A stretch of DNA of 64,000 nt from Prunella strophiata. Taxonomy: Eukaryota; Chordata; Aves; Passeriformes; Prunellidae. A program made the position numbers and the translations under genes. A model generated the notes under the pieces. It was not told where the DNA came from. It did not search any database and saw only the letters and a program-made list of their open reading frames with translations. The stretch's first letter is position 1; each line of letters starts with the position of its first letter. Shown piece by piece: positions 13,567 to 27,300 of this stretch. Where the stretch lies: contig JAZBQD010000030.1 of the NCBI GenBank assembly GCA_036583965.1, positions 55,181,551-55,245,550 of the forward strand, given 5' to 3'.

Positions 13567-16500
13567 GGGAAATGTGGTGTCAAAAGCCATCACAGCCATC
13601 TGTCAGGTATTCTGACACCTGAAGTTTGTTACCTTGAAAATAGCCAGATGTCAACCCTAGGTGAAGTGACTCCCATGCTGAGATTGTGAAGAGCTTTGAT
13701 TTAATAAAATAAGGCATTATCCTAGGTATTAGTAATACTAGTTTTGTTACTACAGCTTGTTTGGCACACCTTCTAGTTTTCAAGGCCTGGAGAAACCTGA
13801 CAGCTGATATGGGGATTAATGTTGTCATTTGCTATGATTACCAGCAAACCTTTCATTAAATTCATTGCTGCAAGGTAAACTGTACTTTCCACATTTGCTC
13901 TTGTTCTATGGCTGCAGCAAGCTGTTAAGGTAGGACTTGGGATTTAGCTGTTTCAACAGAAATGCGGGCAACTGATGCACTGTAATTTGGCTGTCATGCT
14001 ATTTGGCATTTGTTGGGTTTTTTCAGTGAATACAGATAATGATTACTGCACAGGCAGAGTTGTATAGTCTAACTTTCAGGGACCTTCAAGGCACCACTCT
14101 GGTTCTGATCCACCTCTTGTCAATAATTCTTTATTTTTTGAAATGACTGAAGCATATTCTTCATTCACCAGGCATTAAATTAAATGCATGAGTTTCAAAC
14201 TTCTATGGTGAAAATGCTAGATGGAAATAAAAGGGCAACTGCTTTGTAGTTATAGTTCTACACAGCATCAATATGCCCATTCCCATTACAATATTGCACA
14301 TCAAAGGTTAGAGGAAAGGCCATGCTGCAGCAATAGTTTGATTTGTACTGCTTTTCTCTATGGAGTACATTAAGTCCTGTCTTAATTTTGTCAGATGATA
14401 TGCCAGCCTAGAAGAGGGTATGCAATTAAGAATGGAAAAAGCACAAATAAACAGTGCCATCTTTTGGGCATGGCCTAAACTCCACATATGTTAAATTCCA
14501 GATACAAGTAAGGTACAAATACACACATATCCATGTGGCAGGTGATTTTAGGGTATCAGCTTTATTGTGTCTTGAGAGGTGGTGATAGGGACTCAAAGTC
14601 CTGACATTCAGGTTCCTGCAGCTGATCACTTCTCTGCTGCAGCATCTCAGGCTCCAGCAGCATGAGGTGCAGAACAATGCCTGTTTCTGAGGCTGCCTGT
14701 GCCATCTCCCTGCTGGATGTAAATCCTACCAAGACAGATGGATGGCTGAATATTTCTTGTGAGTTTTTGTGTTTTGAAACACACGGAAAGTCAGAGTAAG
14801 GTAGAAATGCAGTGTTTTCATTTCTGTAAGGGGGAAGAGCTTCATATTTTACCAACATGACATCCAAATGGATTACATGCAATATCAGACTGCAAACTTC
14901 TGGGACAAGGTTTTCTAATGGAATCTGCATAAATAACCTTCTCCCTGGTGGATACAGGCTTTCCCACTGTGATCCACACTTTCACCACTGCTGGGAATAA
15001 TTATTTCAACACATAGCTGCGAGGAGAACGAGAGCCTTAAATGAGCTCCAGCCCTATCAGAACAAGCCTTCCAAACACTAAACACCACCACCTCTGTGTC
15101 TCAGGCACTGCCTTAACATTTTCTGAATGCCAGCAACAAATTTCATAGGTTTTAGGTGCAATTATATGCAATTATTTGGCTAAGAGTTGGGTGCTCAAAA
15201 CCCCTCTGAGAATCTGATCCAACCTTGAAAGAAGATTAGATGTTTGATTACACTTTTCCAAAAATATACCCATATAAAGAGTTATACAAGGTTAAGGGCT
15301 AATTACAGGATGACAGAAAAGTGCTGCCCTTAGCCAGTGATATTTGTGCATTGCAGTCATCACCATTATGGCTGCATCATGTCTGGTTGTAAGCAAGCAA
15401 TCAACTCCCTGGATCATAACAAGGGATTAGGCAGTTCTTGAAACATGCAGGAGCACTCTGGCCAAGGGACTGTATAAGGAGACAGGACACCAGTCAATCT
15501 GCTTCCAGGTAAATGTTAAATAATAATTTGTTCCTGAATTGGGCAGTGTGATCATTGATCATGGCTGTGTTTAGTCATGATTTACATAACTTCCCAAGGC
15601 TTATTATTCAGGAATTCTGCATGGCTTCAGTATACTAGTGAGATCAGAAGGCAGCTCCTTCCCTGACCTCCTTGGAGACATGGCACTAAATCCTTGAGTG
15701 TTGTGCAGACACTGCAGTCCTGCCCCTGGATCCACCAGAGTAAGCAAGGACAATAAGGCAGAACATTCAGAGATAGAAGAGGTGCTGACACTTGAAGCCA
15801 TTACTGTTGCAATCAGGAACTGAAGAATACAGACAGGAAGACAATGCCTGAACTCAGGCTGGAGGGTGAAACAAAACAATTTTTTTTTTTTTTTTTTTTC
15901 ACAGATTTTTAAAGATGTTTAGGCTCTTAAAGCTTCAGAAATTAGCAAGGGTTCATTGTCTCTGAGGTTCAGCTGTACAACCCCAAGGTTTCTTTGACAG
16001 ACACATTCCTGTGCATCTCCTGTCTCTGTGCTCTCTCCACAGCTGTGTGGTGGGAAGGCAGTTTACTCTGCTACATTTCCAGATAAAGGTACTACTCCTT
16101 AAAGTCTCTCCATGGAAGGCCAACAGAGAAAGTGATATTTTAGGGCAAAGGAGAATTAGACTATAAAGCACTATTAATTGGACAGGGGTCCAAAACAAAC
16201 ACATTTAATTTGGAGATCTCCAGATTCCCACTGCGATTCTTTATCCTCAGCTATGTTCTAGGTGATGACTCTCTTTTCAGATTAGCTTTCTCCAGCTAAC
16301 ATTGTTCTGCTCTGCATTTTTCTTTTTACCATCATCAGATGCTGAATTTGTTAATATTTTCCCAAGGATACAGAAAGCTTGAGGTCTGATGTGCTCTCTT
16401 TATTTCTGCTCCATTATCTTACTCAGAGAGTTTGGCAGCAGTGGCCACAGCCCAGTTGTGCATGGCACACATTGCACATTGCAGAGAGATCAGCACACAG

Positions 16501-19170
16501 ATCTGCCTACTCTGCTTACCAAGCATATCATTTACTGCTTTGCAAACAGTAAAAGGCCTGATTAAATTCAGGGTTTGTGTGTTTGCCAACCTGACTTGAG
16601 TTGGTAGTCAATGGAATCAAAATTTCATTAGAACTGTTGTAGGCTCAAGAACTAATCATCTTTCTCATCTGCAGACTCTTCAGTGGCTTGCATGTATTGT
16701 TTCTGTGTGTAAAGTCTTTTATTTGAACTGGTTCTCAATATAATGTTGTATCCAGTTGCTTTCTGGTGACAAGAAGGCATTGTTTGGTACCATTTGGCAT
16801 GGATACAACATTTGCAAGTTGTTCTTTTCTATATCACTGTAATGTTCGAAGGCCCAGGGTCAGCCTGGGGGATGCTGCCTTAGAGATCTGCTACAGATTG
16901 GAAGTTACAAAAGAAATGTCGAGAATCAAAGAAGAGGTGGCGCCTTCTTTAAACAACTGGATGAACTCTCTTGTCTCAAGCTCTGGTCCTCAAGTGGGAT
17001 TTACCCACTCCAGCATCTGCTGTGGGGCTCAGGCAAGCCAGGAGATTTCTGGGATATGTTGAGAGCAATTTTAACAGGCAGAACACTCTAGGGAGATGTT
17101 CAGCCAGTGCAGCTGCTTGTGGACAATGAATAACTAACCAAGGATGTGATAACTGAGAGCACCCTTGGCTGATGGGACCTTGGTAGAGCCTATGACCCTT
17201 AGGGAAGTGCAGAAGACAAATGGTGCAGAAATTTATTATGAATGGAAGGAGAGTGGACAACAACTTTTTTTTCAGGGCAGCAATAGGCCGGATCTTGTGG
17301 GAGGTTCTTCAGTGATCCCAGGAGAGTTGGCTGTGAAAAACCACTTTGGAGCACAATAATAATCCACCCCAATGGGCAGGAGAGAACACATGGCATTGAT
17401 ACAGCAGGAGGGGCCAGCCTGGTTGAACAGGGAAAGGCCAAGCTCAAATGTCAAAAGGGAATATGGGAAAGGGGGGAGCAGACAGGCTGTCAGGAAAGAT
17501 AAAGACATTGTGAGCACATGACAGAGGGAAGCATGGTTAAAACCAGTGTGAAAGGCAAAAAGGAGCAAGAGAGCTTGAATAGTCATGACTCTCTGGACTT
17601 ACACATCCTCAAGAGATTCACCCCACACAGAGTTCTTGCTTCACAGTTTATTATGTCAGCCTTGCACCAACAACACAGAGATGGGTGGAATTATTTCAAT
17701 GGGAAAATAACATTGTCCTCACACGAAAAAAAAAAAAAAAAGGGCAATTTTGCAAGAGAAAATTTTCAATTTTGTTAAAAAATGTTTTGAATTTCTGTCA
17801 AGCAAATTGAGCAGACAGCAGCCCAGCTGCTGACTTGGAAAGCTGTTTCAGCTGTGTTTCACAGCAGCAAAAAGGCAAATAAACCAAGGCCTGCCAAGGG
17901 GGAAGCTAAAGGCCACTTCATCTCCTTTGGTTTCCAGTCAGCTCTTCTTCCTCATTTACATGCCCAGCAAGCAAAGCCAAGTTCTTCGTCCTTCTGCCTT
18001 GCTGGATCCTACTCAGCACATCTCCAACCACAGGGCAGGAGGGAAGGGCAGGCAGCCCCTGCTACAGCTGCTGGAGCTATGGGGACATGTCCTTGCTCCC
18101 CCTACCCTCAAGCAACATGGAAACTGCCAGCTGAATTCACCTGACACCCACTACAAAGAGCCTTCAGATGAGCAGCTAGAAACCTTCATCATGAGGTTGC
18201 TTTGATTCTTGATATCTCGTTTGTAACTTCCACCTCTACTTCATATGTTTTGTTGGTTTATATTGCTTTTGGGTTTTTTTTAATCCAAAGGCTTTCCTTC
18301 TGAGGAACCATCGGTTTCCAGGCCAGGATGACCACAAGTTGCTTCTGCTGAGTCCTTCAGGCCACATTGGTACAGAGCAGAGTTCCAGGGATGAGTGAGG
18401 CCAAGCCTGCAGGTGGGCTCCAGGCCATCCTGCAGAGAGCTGTGCCCAGTGCAGAGCAGGGCTGCAGCAGCAAACAGCAGAGCCACAGGCAGACAGCACA
18501 CAAAGCACACGAGCCTGTGCTCAAACTTTCTTCCTGCCCCACTTTAATTTAGTAGCACAGGCATATCCTTTGGCACAGACCAGGACCTTGCTTCAGACCA
18601 CTCTAAGACATGTCTACTGACCAGGGGGCACACACAGCATCTTCTGAGCCCTCCTTACTCCTTTTGACACTGGAAGAGGTGATGTCTCCCTCTGGGCTCT
18701 CATCTTCTGGAAGCACAGCAGATGCTGTGTTTTTCCCCTACTCTTGACAACTTGTGCAGCTGCTCCTGGAGGGCATCTGTGAGGTGACCCCAGAAACCTG
18801 GGATTTGCCACTGATACTGAAAGCTGTACCCAGCAGGAATAAACAGGTCTGCCTGGACCGCTGTGGTGGTATAAAGATTTAAAATGGGATTTTAAAATGT
18901 CTTAGAAACCTAATCCTCACATGACTGGCACTTCAAAGGCTAAGGACAATTGTGCCCTAATAGTGGCAGTCCATTTTATCTAGGCAGTTAATGCTAGTGT
19001 TTCTGTGACATCATAATGCTTAAACATTTATTAGGGATGTGTTTTATCAGCCAGCACAAGAATTTTCTTGGAGCCATTCATGCTGCTGATGTTCCAGGGA
19101 GACAAAATTAACAGTTAGTTTAAAAGTGAGATTTTAATTTGTGAATGTATACTTAAAAAACACTTAAGAA

Positions 19171-19220
19171 CATATGTGTACATATATATATATACATATG
19201 TATGTGTGTATGTATGTATT
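19171..19220. repeat. (TA)n/(TATG)n compound microsatellite
   Basis: Alternating purine-pyrimidine tract: CATATATATATATACATATG, followed by TATG/TGTA units. Confidence 0.9.
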
Positions 19221-22200
19221 TCATCATAACCCTACTGCCTAATTTGCATTGGCATTATGAGAATTTCAGCTCCTAAGTGAAAGTGGTATTTTTGAGAAAT
19301 AACCCACAGATAACGAAGTGGAGTGGAGTGTGAATGTCTGCACCTTTACTAGGAGAAATTAAATGAATAACAGCTTGACACAATTGAACTGATTTCCAGG
19401 ACTAGAAGGCAGGCTATGCATTCTAGCATGTGCTGAGGTTATACCAGATAACAGCATCATTTACCAGATAACCCATTTCCTGCTTCAGATTTTTTATGAT
19501 GTATTTCAAATGAAGAGGAAATTCTAGGTAGTGCAGCTGCCCTGCTGTGTTACACCACTCCAGTCTGCCAGTGGCTGATTTCTGGTGCAGTTTAAGTGCT
19601 GTGGATGCTGGCTCAGAGTGCAATAAGCAGCATAGGTCCCAGTTAATGCAGATATTTCCTTTGGCTCTGCAACAGGCCAAATCAGAAACTGTAAATATCT
19701 CAGTATCTACCCCTTGCTTGCTAAGAAGCAGCTGCTAATGAGATGTGTCCCTAAAAGGTCCCTAAATCTGGTCCCTTTATGGTACATCTCACTTGGGGAT
19801 CTTGGGTGTTTTGGGGTGAGGAGAAGACTGATAGGAAACAGAAGTCTGCTTTGATCTTAGAGTATTTAGATTTTAGACACAAAACAAGAAAGGAGGAAAG
19901 GTCTTTCCAGGGACAATCACTGGAGAAGTGGGGATAACATCTCCTTAAACACGTAGAAGGAGCATGAGAGGATACAAGTTCTTAGTTGTCTTAATCAGTG
20001 CACTAATGTTGGGGAAGAAGAGAGGAAGATGAATAACCCCCACCTACCTTGGAGGGATGAGTGCTGTCCTGTATGTGCTGCAGAGAGGGAAAGCTTTCCA
20101 GTGTGTACAAATAAGGGTCAAAAAACTCCATTTGTCTCATGGACTGACCCACTGAGACAAGTTATTTCAGCTCCATGTAGAACAAAGTTAGCTTTGATCA
20201 CAATTATTACAGTGAAGCCAAAGGATTAACCAAGGAGCTCACCAGACTAGGGATTACACAGGCACCAGAAAGCAGTCCTCTGGGCATTGGTGGAGGCAGG
20301 TAGGACTCACAGCAAACCAAAAACAAGCCATTGTGGCAAAGACTTTCAGTGCCAAATGGATGCAGGGCTTCTGAAGGGTGGCAAAGGGGTTGCTGTGGGA
20401 CAGCAAGCTAAGAGGGAGAGGGACAGGGTATGGAGGAGAGGAGGGCCTTGAGCTGAGCAGAGATGAGTGGCAGAGATGCCACAAGGAGCAGGATGTGAGC
20501 AATCAGTCAACTCAATGAGAGAAAATGAAGGCAGCAAAAGTCCCTGGTGTGCATTCTCAAGCCTGCTGGCTGCAGGGTTTCCCCTGAGCAGAGAAGAGAT
20601 GTGTTGTCATGCATGTCAGCAAGTATTAGACTCAAGTAGAGTCTTCCCCCACCAGACTGGGACTGGACTAAGGCCCTATTTGGGGAAAATGTGGCTCTGT
20701 TTTATCTCTTCTCAACAGCCATCCCAGCATTGCTCGTTCTTTCCTACTGTCCTTATAGTATGTACACTTCTCATTCCACACAGCAAACACGAAAATTCAG
20801 AGGACTGGGTTTTTCTAGGACAGTGAAAGAATTTCAGTGCTCAGCTCTCTGGAAAATTAGTAGCTAAACCCTTGAGTTCAGCTTCAAAAATCTCAGCCAG
20901 ATCAGTCACTGCAGTTGTTACTCTGTATTCAGATACTTTTGGCCAAGTGCATTATTTATAGCCCTAAATACTGTCCATTACTGTTTGCTATGACACTGAG
21001 TTATGACTCACTGGGAATGTTAAGAAGAACCTGCAGATATCTACCCCTTTCTTGTGCAGAAATCAATGCTTGCAAGAATCAGCACAGATATGTCAAATTG
21101 TCAGAAGGGTTAGTTTTGGTCAATTGATTCCACAGACGTGGGGAGCATCTGAGGCTGTTTCTCCCATTAGTGAGTCTAAAGAACCCACTGAGTATTCTAG
21201 TTTTCATGTATAATTTCCAAGAGCTACCTACTTTGCATGGTATTGTGAGGATTATTAATGTCAAAATGTTTCATTGGTGAATTTAGAAAAGCTCTAAATT
21301 TCTCCTCTGACCCCTGCAAACCCAGGTGTCTTTCAAACTTGCCAGAGCAAACCTCCCCCTTATGCAATTTATAGGAATGGAACCAGAAAAGTCTGTGTTG
21401 AATGTTCCTGCTCGGAAAACTTTAAATTACTCAGCTAAAACCACAAGCAGCATCAATGTTTGCACCACCAATTATTTTGAAAAGGAAATACATTTCCATT
21501 TTCATGAAGCAGAGGAAGATAAAGTGATGTTTTATGAACTTCCTCTTATGTGTCAAGCTGGCTTGGTTGATTTTTGGATAGCGCTTCATCGCATTGGGTC
21601 TCTTCCAGGAAATGATAATTTACGAGCTTTTGAAACTCATACTCCCCCTCTTCACTAGTCAGAAAGTATGACCTAGTTTAAGTTACAGCTTGAAGATGTG
21701 ACCTAGTTTCACAGGTAGCCTGCATGCACTGAACTCAGCATTGTAAAATCTGGGAATCTTTTCTTCATGAAAAGTAAGTTGGATTGTCGTCTTGGATCAT
21801 TGCTCCTTTTAATCTTCCCCCTGAAAACTTAACAGTATTGCTTAATTTAGAAATCTCAGGACAAAAGAAAAAAAAAAAAAAGAAAAAAAAAGTAGAGGTA
21901 CTTGATATCCTAGATTTAGCCCCAGTGATTAAAAAAGACCTGAGGGATCTTCTGTAGATCCCTGCAAAGGATGATCATCTGAAGGCCAGTTAAAAAACAA
22001 TTTTTTTCACCACTGAAGGTACAGCTGGGTAGCCCTGTGGTTGGGAAGCTTGAGCACAAATAGTGACTGGCACTGCTGACATGGGAACAACCTGGGAGAA
22101 ACATGGTGTGTTGTGGGGAGGGCAGAGATGCCAATTTTTTCCTTCTCACACAAACAATATGCAATGAGGGAGGAAAACGTTTCCTTGCTTTTCTGGTCTC

Positions 22201-24285
22201 TCTACTTCATGGCTGAATATTTAAGCACCTCTGAACATTGAGCAAACACACTGTTTTATACAGAGCCTGGACTTAGTTGTGGCTTGATGTCAGCACAGCA
22301 GTTGGCCCATTACCTCCGGGGCAGAGAGCACTGGCATGCCTTCCTCTTTACATCTCTACCTGGATTAGGAGGTTGCCCAGATGGGGGCAGTTCTAACCAT
22401 GTCCAAAATAGCAAAATATGCACCCTTGAAAGCAAAGACAGATGGTGAGGGTGGGTCTTCCACATGGAAATGATCCAGCAGCTTTTCTGGAAGCAGTTTT
22501 CCTCTTAAATGCTGTGATTCTAGTGGAGCACATCACAACTCTAGCAGAGGCATCAAAACCTTCATGAGCTTGGCCTAACTGCTGATGACCATTTGCAGAG
22601 ATCTCCATATGGTTTCCCACTACTTTTCCAAATTTTTCACTGCATTAAATAAAGTTCTGCCTTAGACACTCTAAATACCTGAGAGCAGTGCTCATTGTCA
22701 CATCCAAACAGATGAACAAGAGGAAGTAATACTAGAAAGAAAGGTTTGTATTGTTTAACCAAGGGAGTGCTGCTGTAATTAAAATGGAGGTTCCTCTACA
22801 TTGAAAGCTACACATGATCACATCCATCACATCAATGGCTTTGGAGTGATGAGCCAGACTTCCAACAAACATCTCACTTCCATAGCAGAAGAAACACCAA
22901 AACATGCAGCACTGAAATTTAGGAGTGATGCAGAATTTGAGCCTTCAGAGGCACATACTGAGTTAATTTTCCTGTTAAGAAAAATTAATGCCCTATGAAC
23001 ATGAGTATGGGGGAGCTATAGGGATGGTTATGTGTCATCTCCTTCGCACATAAGTAGGAATGAGTTAGGTGAAAATGGTATTGCAAGGGTTACTTGCATC
23101 ACCTAAATCTAGGTCACATCATGAAATTCAAAGAAAACTTCAGAGTTTACCAATACATTTTTAGCAAACACCACATTTCTGAGTACGGGGGAGTTGATAA
23201 TATGAGAAATACCAGTATTTCAGTTAGCCTTGTCTTTTCTCACTTTAATATTAGTACTGTGGTGAACTTTTGGATAAAGGTTATATAATGTGAAATGAAC
23301 ACGTAGGAAGGGCGTTGCTCTAGCCCAAACTCGGCTGCCTGTCTCTATGGCTGAAGCAGCATGACACTCCCTGTCACCTTCAGTCCTGTTTACTCTCTGT
23401 GAGAAGCAGACCAGGGTGTGCTGGTCCTGATGTTCAACCCAAACTACTGACTCCAAACAAAAGCCAAGGATGAAAGATAGTTCATTGGTAACCATTGGGC
23501 AGCATCAACTATAATTACTTTGAGAGGAGGAGCTGGTATTAAACCCATGGTACATTCTTGGTGTTGGTCCTTATTTTAGTGGCTCTTATAGTCTGTTATT
23601 TTTTCCTCCCTCTAATGGCCAAGAGGGAGAGGAGATCCTGCCCTGGCAGTGGGAACTTGCTCCAGCAGACTCTTTGGTAACTGGCCCATTCCCATTGTTG
23701 ATTCAGACTGTCTCGTGTTGGGAACAAACCCACATTCGTATACTTTTTCTTTTTCTGTAAGAACTTAAATTACTTTTCATTGAATGTGTCTCCAGCCCAT
23801 AATGGTCATAAAGGCCATCCGCGCTCCCGGGCATTTGGCTCGCAAGAGGAGCAGCGGATGCCGACTGGAGCCTCCTTTCAGTTTTGTAAGCATCATCAAT
23901 ACCTGGCAAAAACAACACAAGTAGAACAAAAAAAGCCTCCTTACCACTAAGGCAGAATTTCTACCTGGGTCTTATTTTACACAATGCAAGCACCTTAGAT
24001 ATGGAGGTGTGGAAATCTCTGGCAAGTCAGGTGTGTCATGTTACTTCTCCCTCACTAGATCATAGCCTCAAAACTTGGCATGGAGCAACTAGAAGCCCTT
24101 CTGTGCCTATTGCTGGCCTGTTCCTGGCTGGGATGCTGACAAAAGATGGGTCATTCTTGACATTTTATGAGCAAAGACATTGCCACCACCTATTCATTTG
24201 TTGTAGATGTTGTCAGAGACATTTGATATCATCCTTTTAACACAGGCACAAAAATGCCCAAACAAGTTAATAATATTTTTTTTTT

Positions 24286-24318
24286 GTACCTATTTTGTAC
24301 CTATTTTGTACCTATTTT
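24286..24318. repeat. Three tandem copies of an 11-bp unit
   Basis: GTACCTATTTT is repeated three times without mismatch, right after a T run. Confidence 0.9.
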
Positions 24319-27300
24319 TCACAATAGATACAAAAACAAGGTATGTCACCAATGAGCAAATACTATTCTCAGGGCTGTATTATCCTCAGTTACATATACA
24401 CTGTAAATGCTATATTTGAAATAGATATAATAGAAGAAACATTATTTGCATTGTTGCAAATTATTTGCAACATACAATGCATTATTTGCATTGTATTAAA
24501 GCAGTTTTTACTGCACAGTGATAAATATTAAATATATATATAGCATATTTTAAAATAGTGACCAGCCAAAAAAGGCTTATAAAGAAACTGTCTCATATAA
24601 AACTATTTATGATAATGTTATTGATGTCAGCATGAAAACATCCACTGATTTAAAATTGGGAAGCTCAGCCCTTTCTTACCAGTGCAATATTAACCAGGAT
24701 TAATAAAACTGAATGAATTGTAACAAGCAATTTATGTATTTTGGAGGAATTTTTCACATTCAGCAAGTCTCACAGCACAGCTGGGCCAATAGAGTTCTCA
24801 ATTATCTTTTTTATGTGAGCTTCTTTGTTTCACAGTCTCACACATCAGCACAATTCTGCAAGTGTGCAGATGGCACATACCAGAGGACAAGTGCAAAATT
24901 GAGGAAATTTGTTTAGATATTTTCAAATAAATCATGGGGCATTTCTAATTGGTTCATATTCTGGGAAAAAAAATTGTTTTTTAAATGTAATTTTAAACCA
25001 AACTGAAAAAAAATATAGCCAGATAACAAAGCAAGAATAGAATAAAGTGCTACAGGAAGCAGAATGCTAGACTGCAGTCCAATAAATTTGTGAGTGAAAA
25101 ATAGTAATCATAATACTACTTTTTATATATAAAAAAATAAGACTAACTAGGTTTCAAATAAAATTCCCTCTTTTTACATAGTGGTATGATAGGTCTGTTA
25201 GATTTGAGAGAAAAATGCAGATTCATGTAAATTTTAATTCAATTACACATTTACAGGGGACAGGTAACAACAGGTGGTAAATTCAACAGCTGCTTTCAGG
25301 AAATAGTAAACAATTTAAAAAAACTTTGTGCTACCAGAGTATTTTCTAATTTATTACTCTCTACTGACAGTGACAGATTAAGGAAAAAGAAAAAAAAAAA
25401 GAAAATAAAAAAGAGAAGGCAAGAGGCTCAGTCCTGGACCTCTGCTGCCCACACGGGTTTATTTTAGCTCTCATGCCAGCCCTGTTTGACCTGCTTGGAG
25501 GAGCCCTCTCTGTCGAGCCCTGGAGCACATATGCTGAGTTTCATGTGATAAAAACACAACTTAGTGGGTTGCAGCTTGGTAGGATCTTCTGCTTAAGAGG
25601 GAAGCTGGCTTAAGCTGCAAGGCTGTCCGCCGCTCAGTGCCTCGTAACTCCAGCCCTCTTCCAGTTAGCAGGACAGAAATAACCTAACTATCCATTTCCA
25701 GAACTGCAGATGTTTTCCCAGGGAAAGATCTGGAGCCATGATGAGTGATAAAACATTAAACCAGATGGACCTTGTTTTGTTTTAGATGTGTCACTGCATG
25801 TGATACTGCACTGCAGAAAAACACCACATTTAGTGACACTAACATTGCAAAAAGCTACAGGCCAAGCAGGGAGCTGGTCAAACTTCTATGTAACACAGAA
25901 AACTTTATATCTGGGAGATGTTTACACATAAAAAGAGTAGTCACTGTGCAAATAGTTTCTAACTAAAGCATTGTCATTAGTTATTAGTTCCTAGAGGGCA
26001 GAATAAGCATGTACAGGTTACATTTGCTGTACATCAATTCACTGGGATGCCAGCAGGGTGGAGAGCCCACGCTGGGGTCAGAGCAGGCACAACAGTAAAC
26101 TATGGACAAGCAAGGAAGGTCTGCTCCTCTCTGCATTCATAGCCAGCATCTGTGGTGAACTGATTTTAACCCTATGATGTCCATGGAAAGTTGTGATTGT
26201 GGCATCTGGTGTTCTTTTGTGACACAGTAAGGAAAAAAATTCCAAACACTACACCCATCCCAATTAACAGCGAAGAGTAGGTTAAAATCCTTCAAACTGG
26301 TGGGATATGCAGTGAAAAAAATTATGTACAAGAGAGTATCTGAAGTTCCCAAAAAGTTATCTGCCATGTGATCAGTGTTTCAGTGCCTCCAAAATCTACC
26401 ACCTCTGGTGGAGGGGAGGAGATCCTATTTGTGAATCTTCCCCTTAAGGAGTTGGGGGGCCCCAAAACCACCCACCAGGCATCCTTACTCATGCCTGATA
26501 ATACAGACAGGTAGGGAGTTTTGGAACCTACAGGGATGAGGAAGCAGCACCATCATGATCCCATCCAGAAGGCTGGAAAATGAACCTATCATTTTGTGAC
26601 TTGCAGCATGTAGGGAGCTGAAAGCAATTGGAGTTCCTGCTTGTGTTCTGTCACAGCCAAGCATAAATTGATTGGCATTTGGTGATGTGCAGTCTGGGGA
26701 AAAGCAGCGTGGCACAAGAGAGCAGGCAGTAAAATAGCACATGACTCAAGCTCTGAACAAATGGAAGGAAAATATGCCCTCCTTAAACTTCATAAAATGG
26801 ACTGTGAACAGACAGCACTGAATCAAAGATACCCAAGCCCTCACCTCCACCCCAGCACAAATATTTCCTTGGAAACACAGCTAGAAACCCCAGCACATCC
26901 ATACTTAAGGCTGAAAAAAAAAAAGCAGGAAAAAAAACATTTGGAGTTGCCAAGAAGTTTTTGAAATCTGATTCAAACAACCTCAAGCTGACACAGGTTT
27001 CTCAGCTTTCCAAGACTGAACTTTGCTTTGGAGCTAGACAAATGGAGATATTAGGCAATGGTATGGGATCTACAGGGTCAGACTCCAGTGAGCTAAAAAA
27101 AAATAAACAGTTGGCAAAGTCTGCAGGTTGTGATCCCAAATACAGCAACTAGGAAATATTGGACAAGACACCAACATAGAGAGGGAGAAAGAACAAGAAA
27201 TTGCCTGTATATATGTGCAAGAGCATTTTCTGGTTTAGGAGTGATTTTTCTCCAATCAGCACAGCAAAATGCCACACACAGCCATCTATATTAAATTCTG

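Noticed and set aside
13100..13583. Long open frames of IGLDW- or NPIQS-type repeats on both strands
   Set aside because: They are direct translations of the GGATT satellite, open in several frames at once; there is no unique coding sequence.
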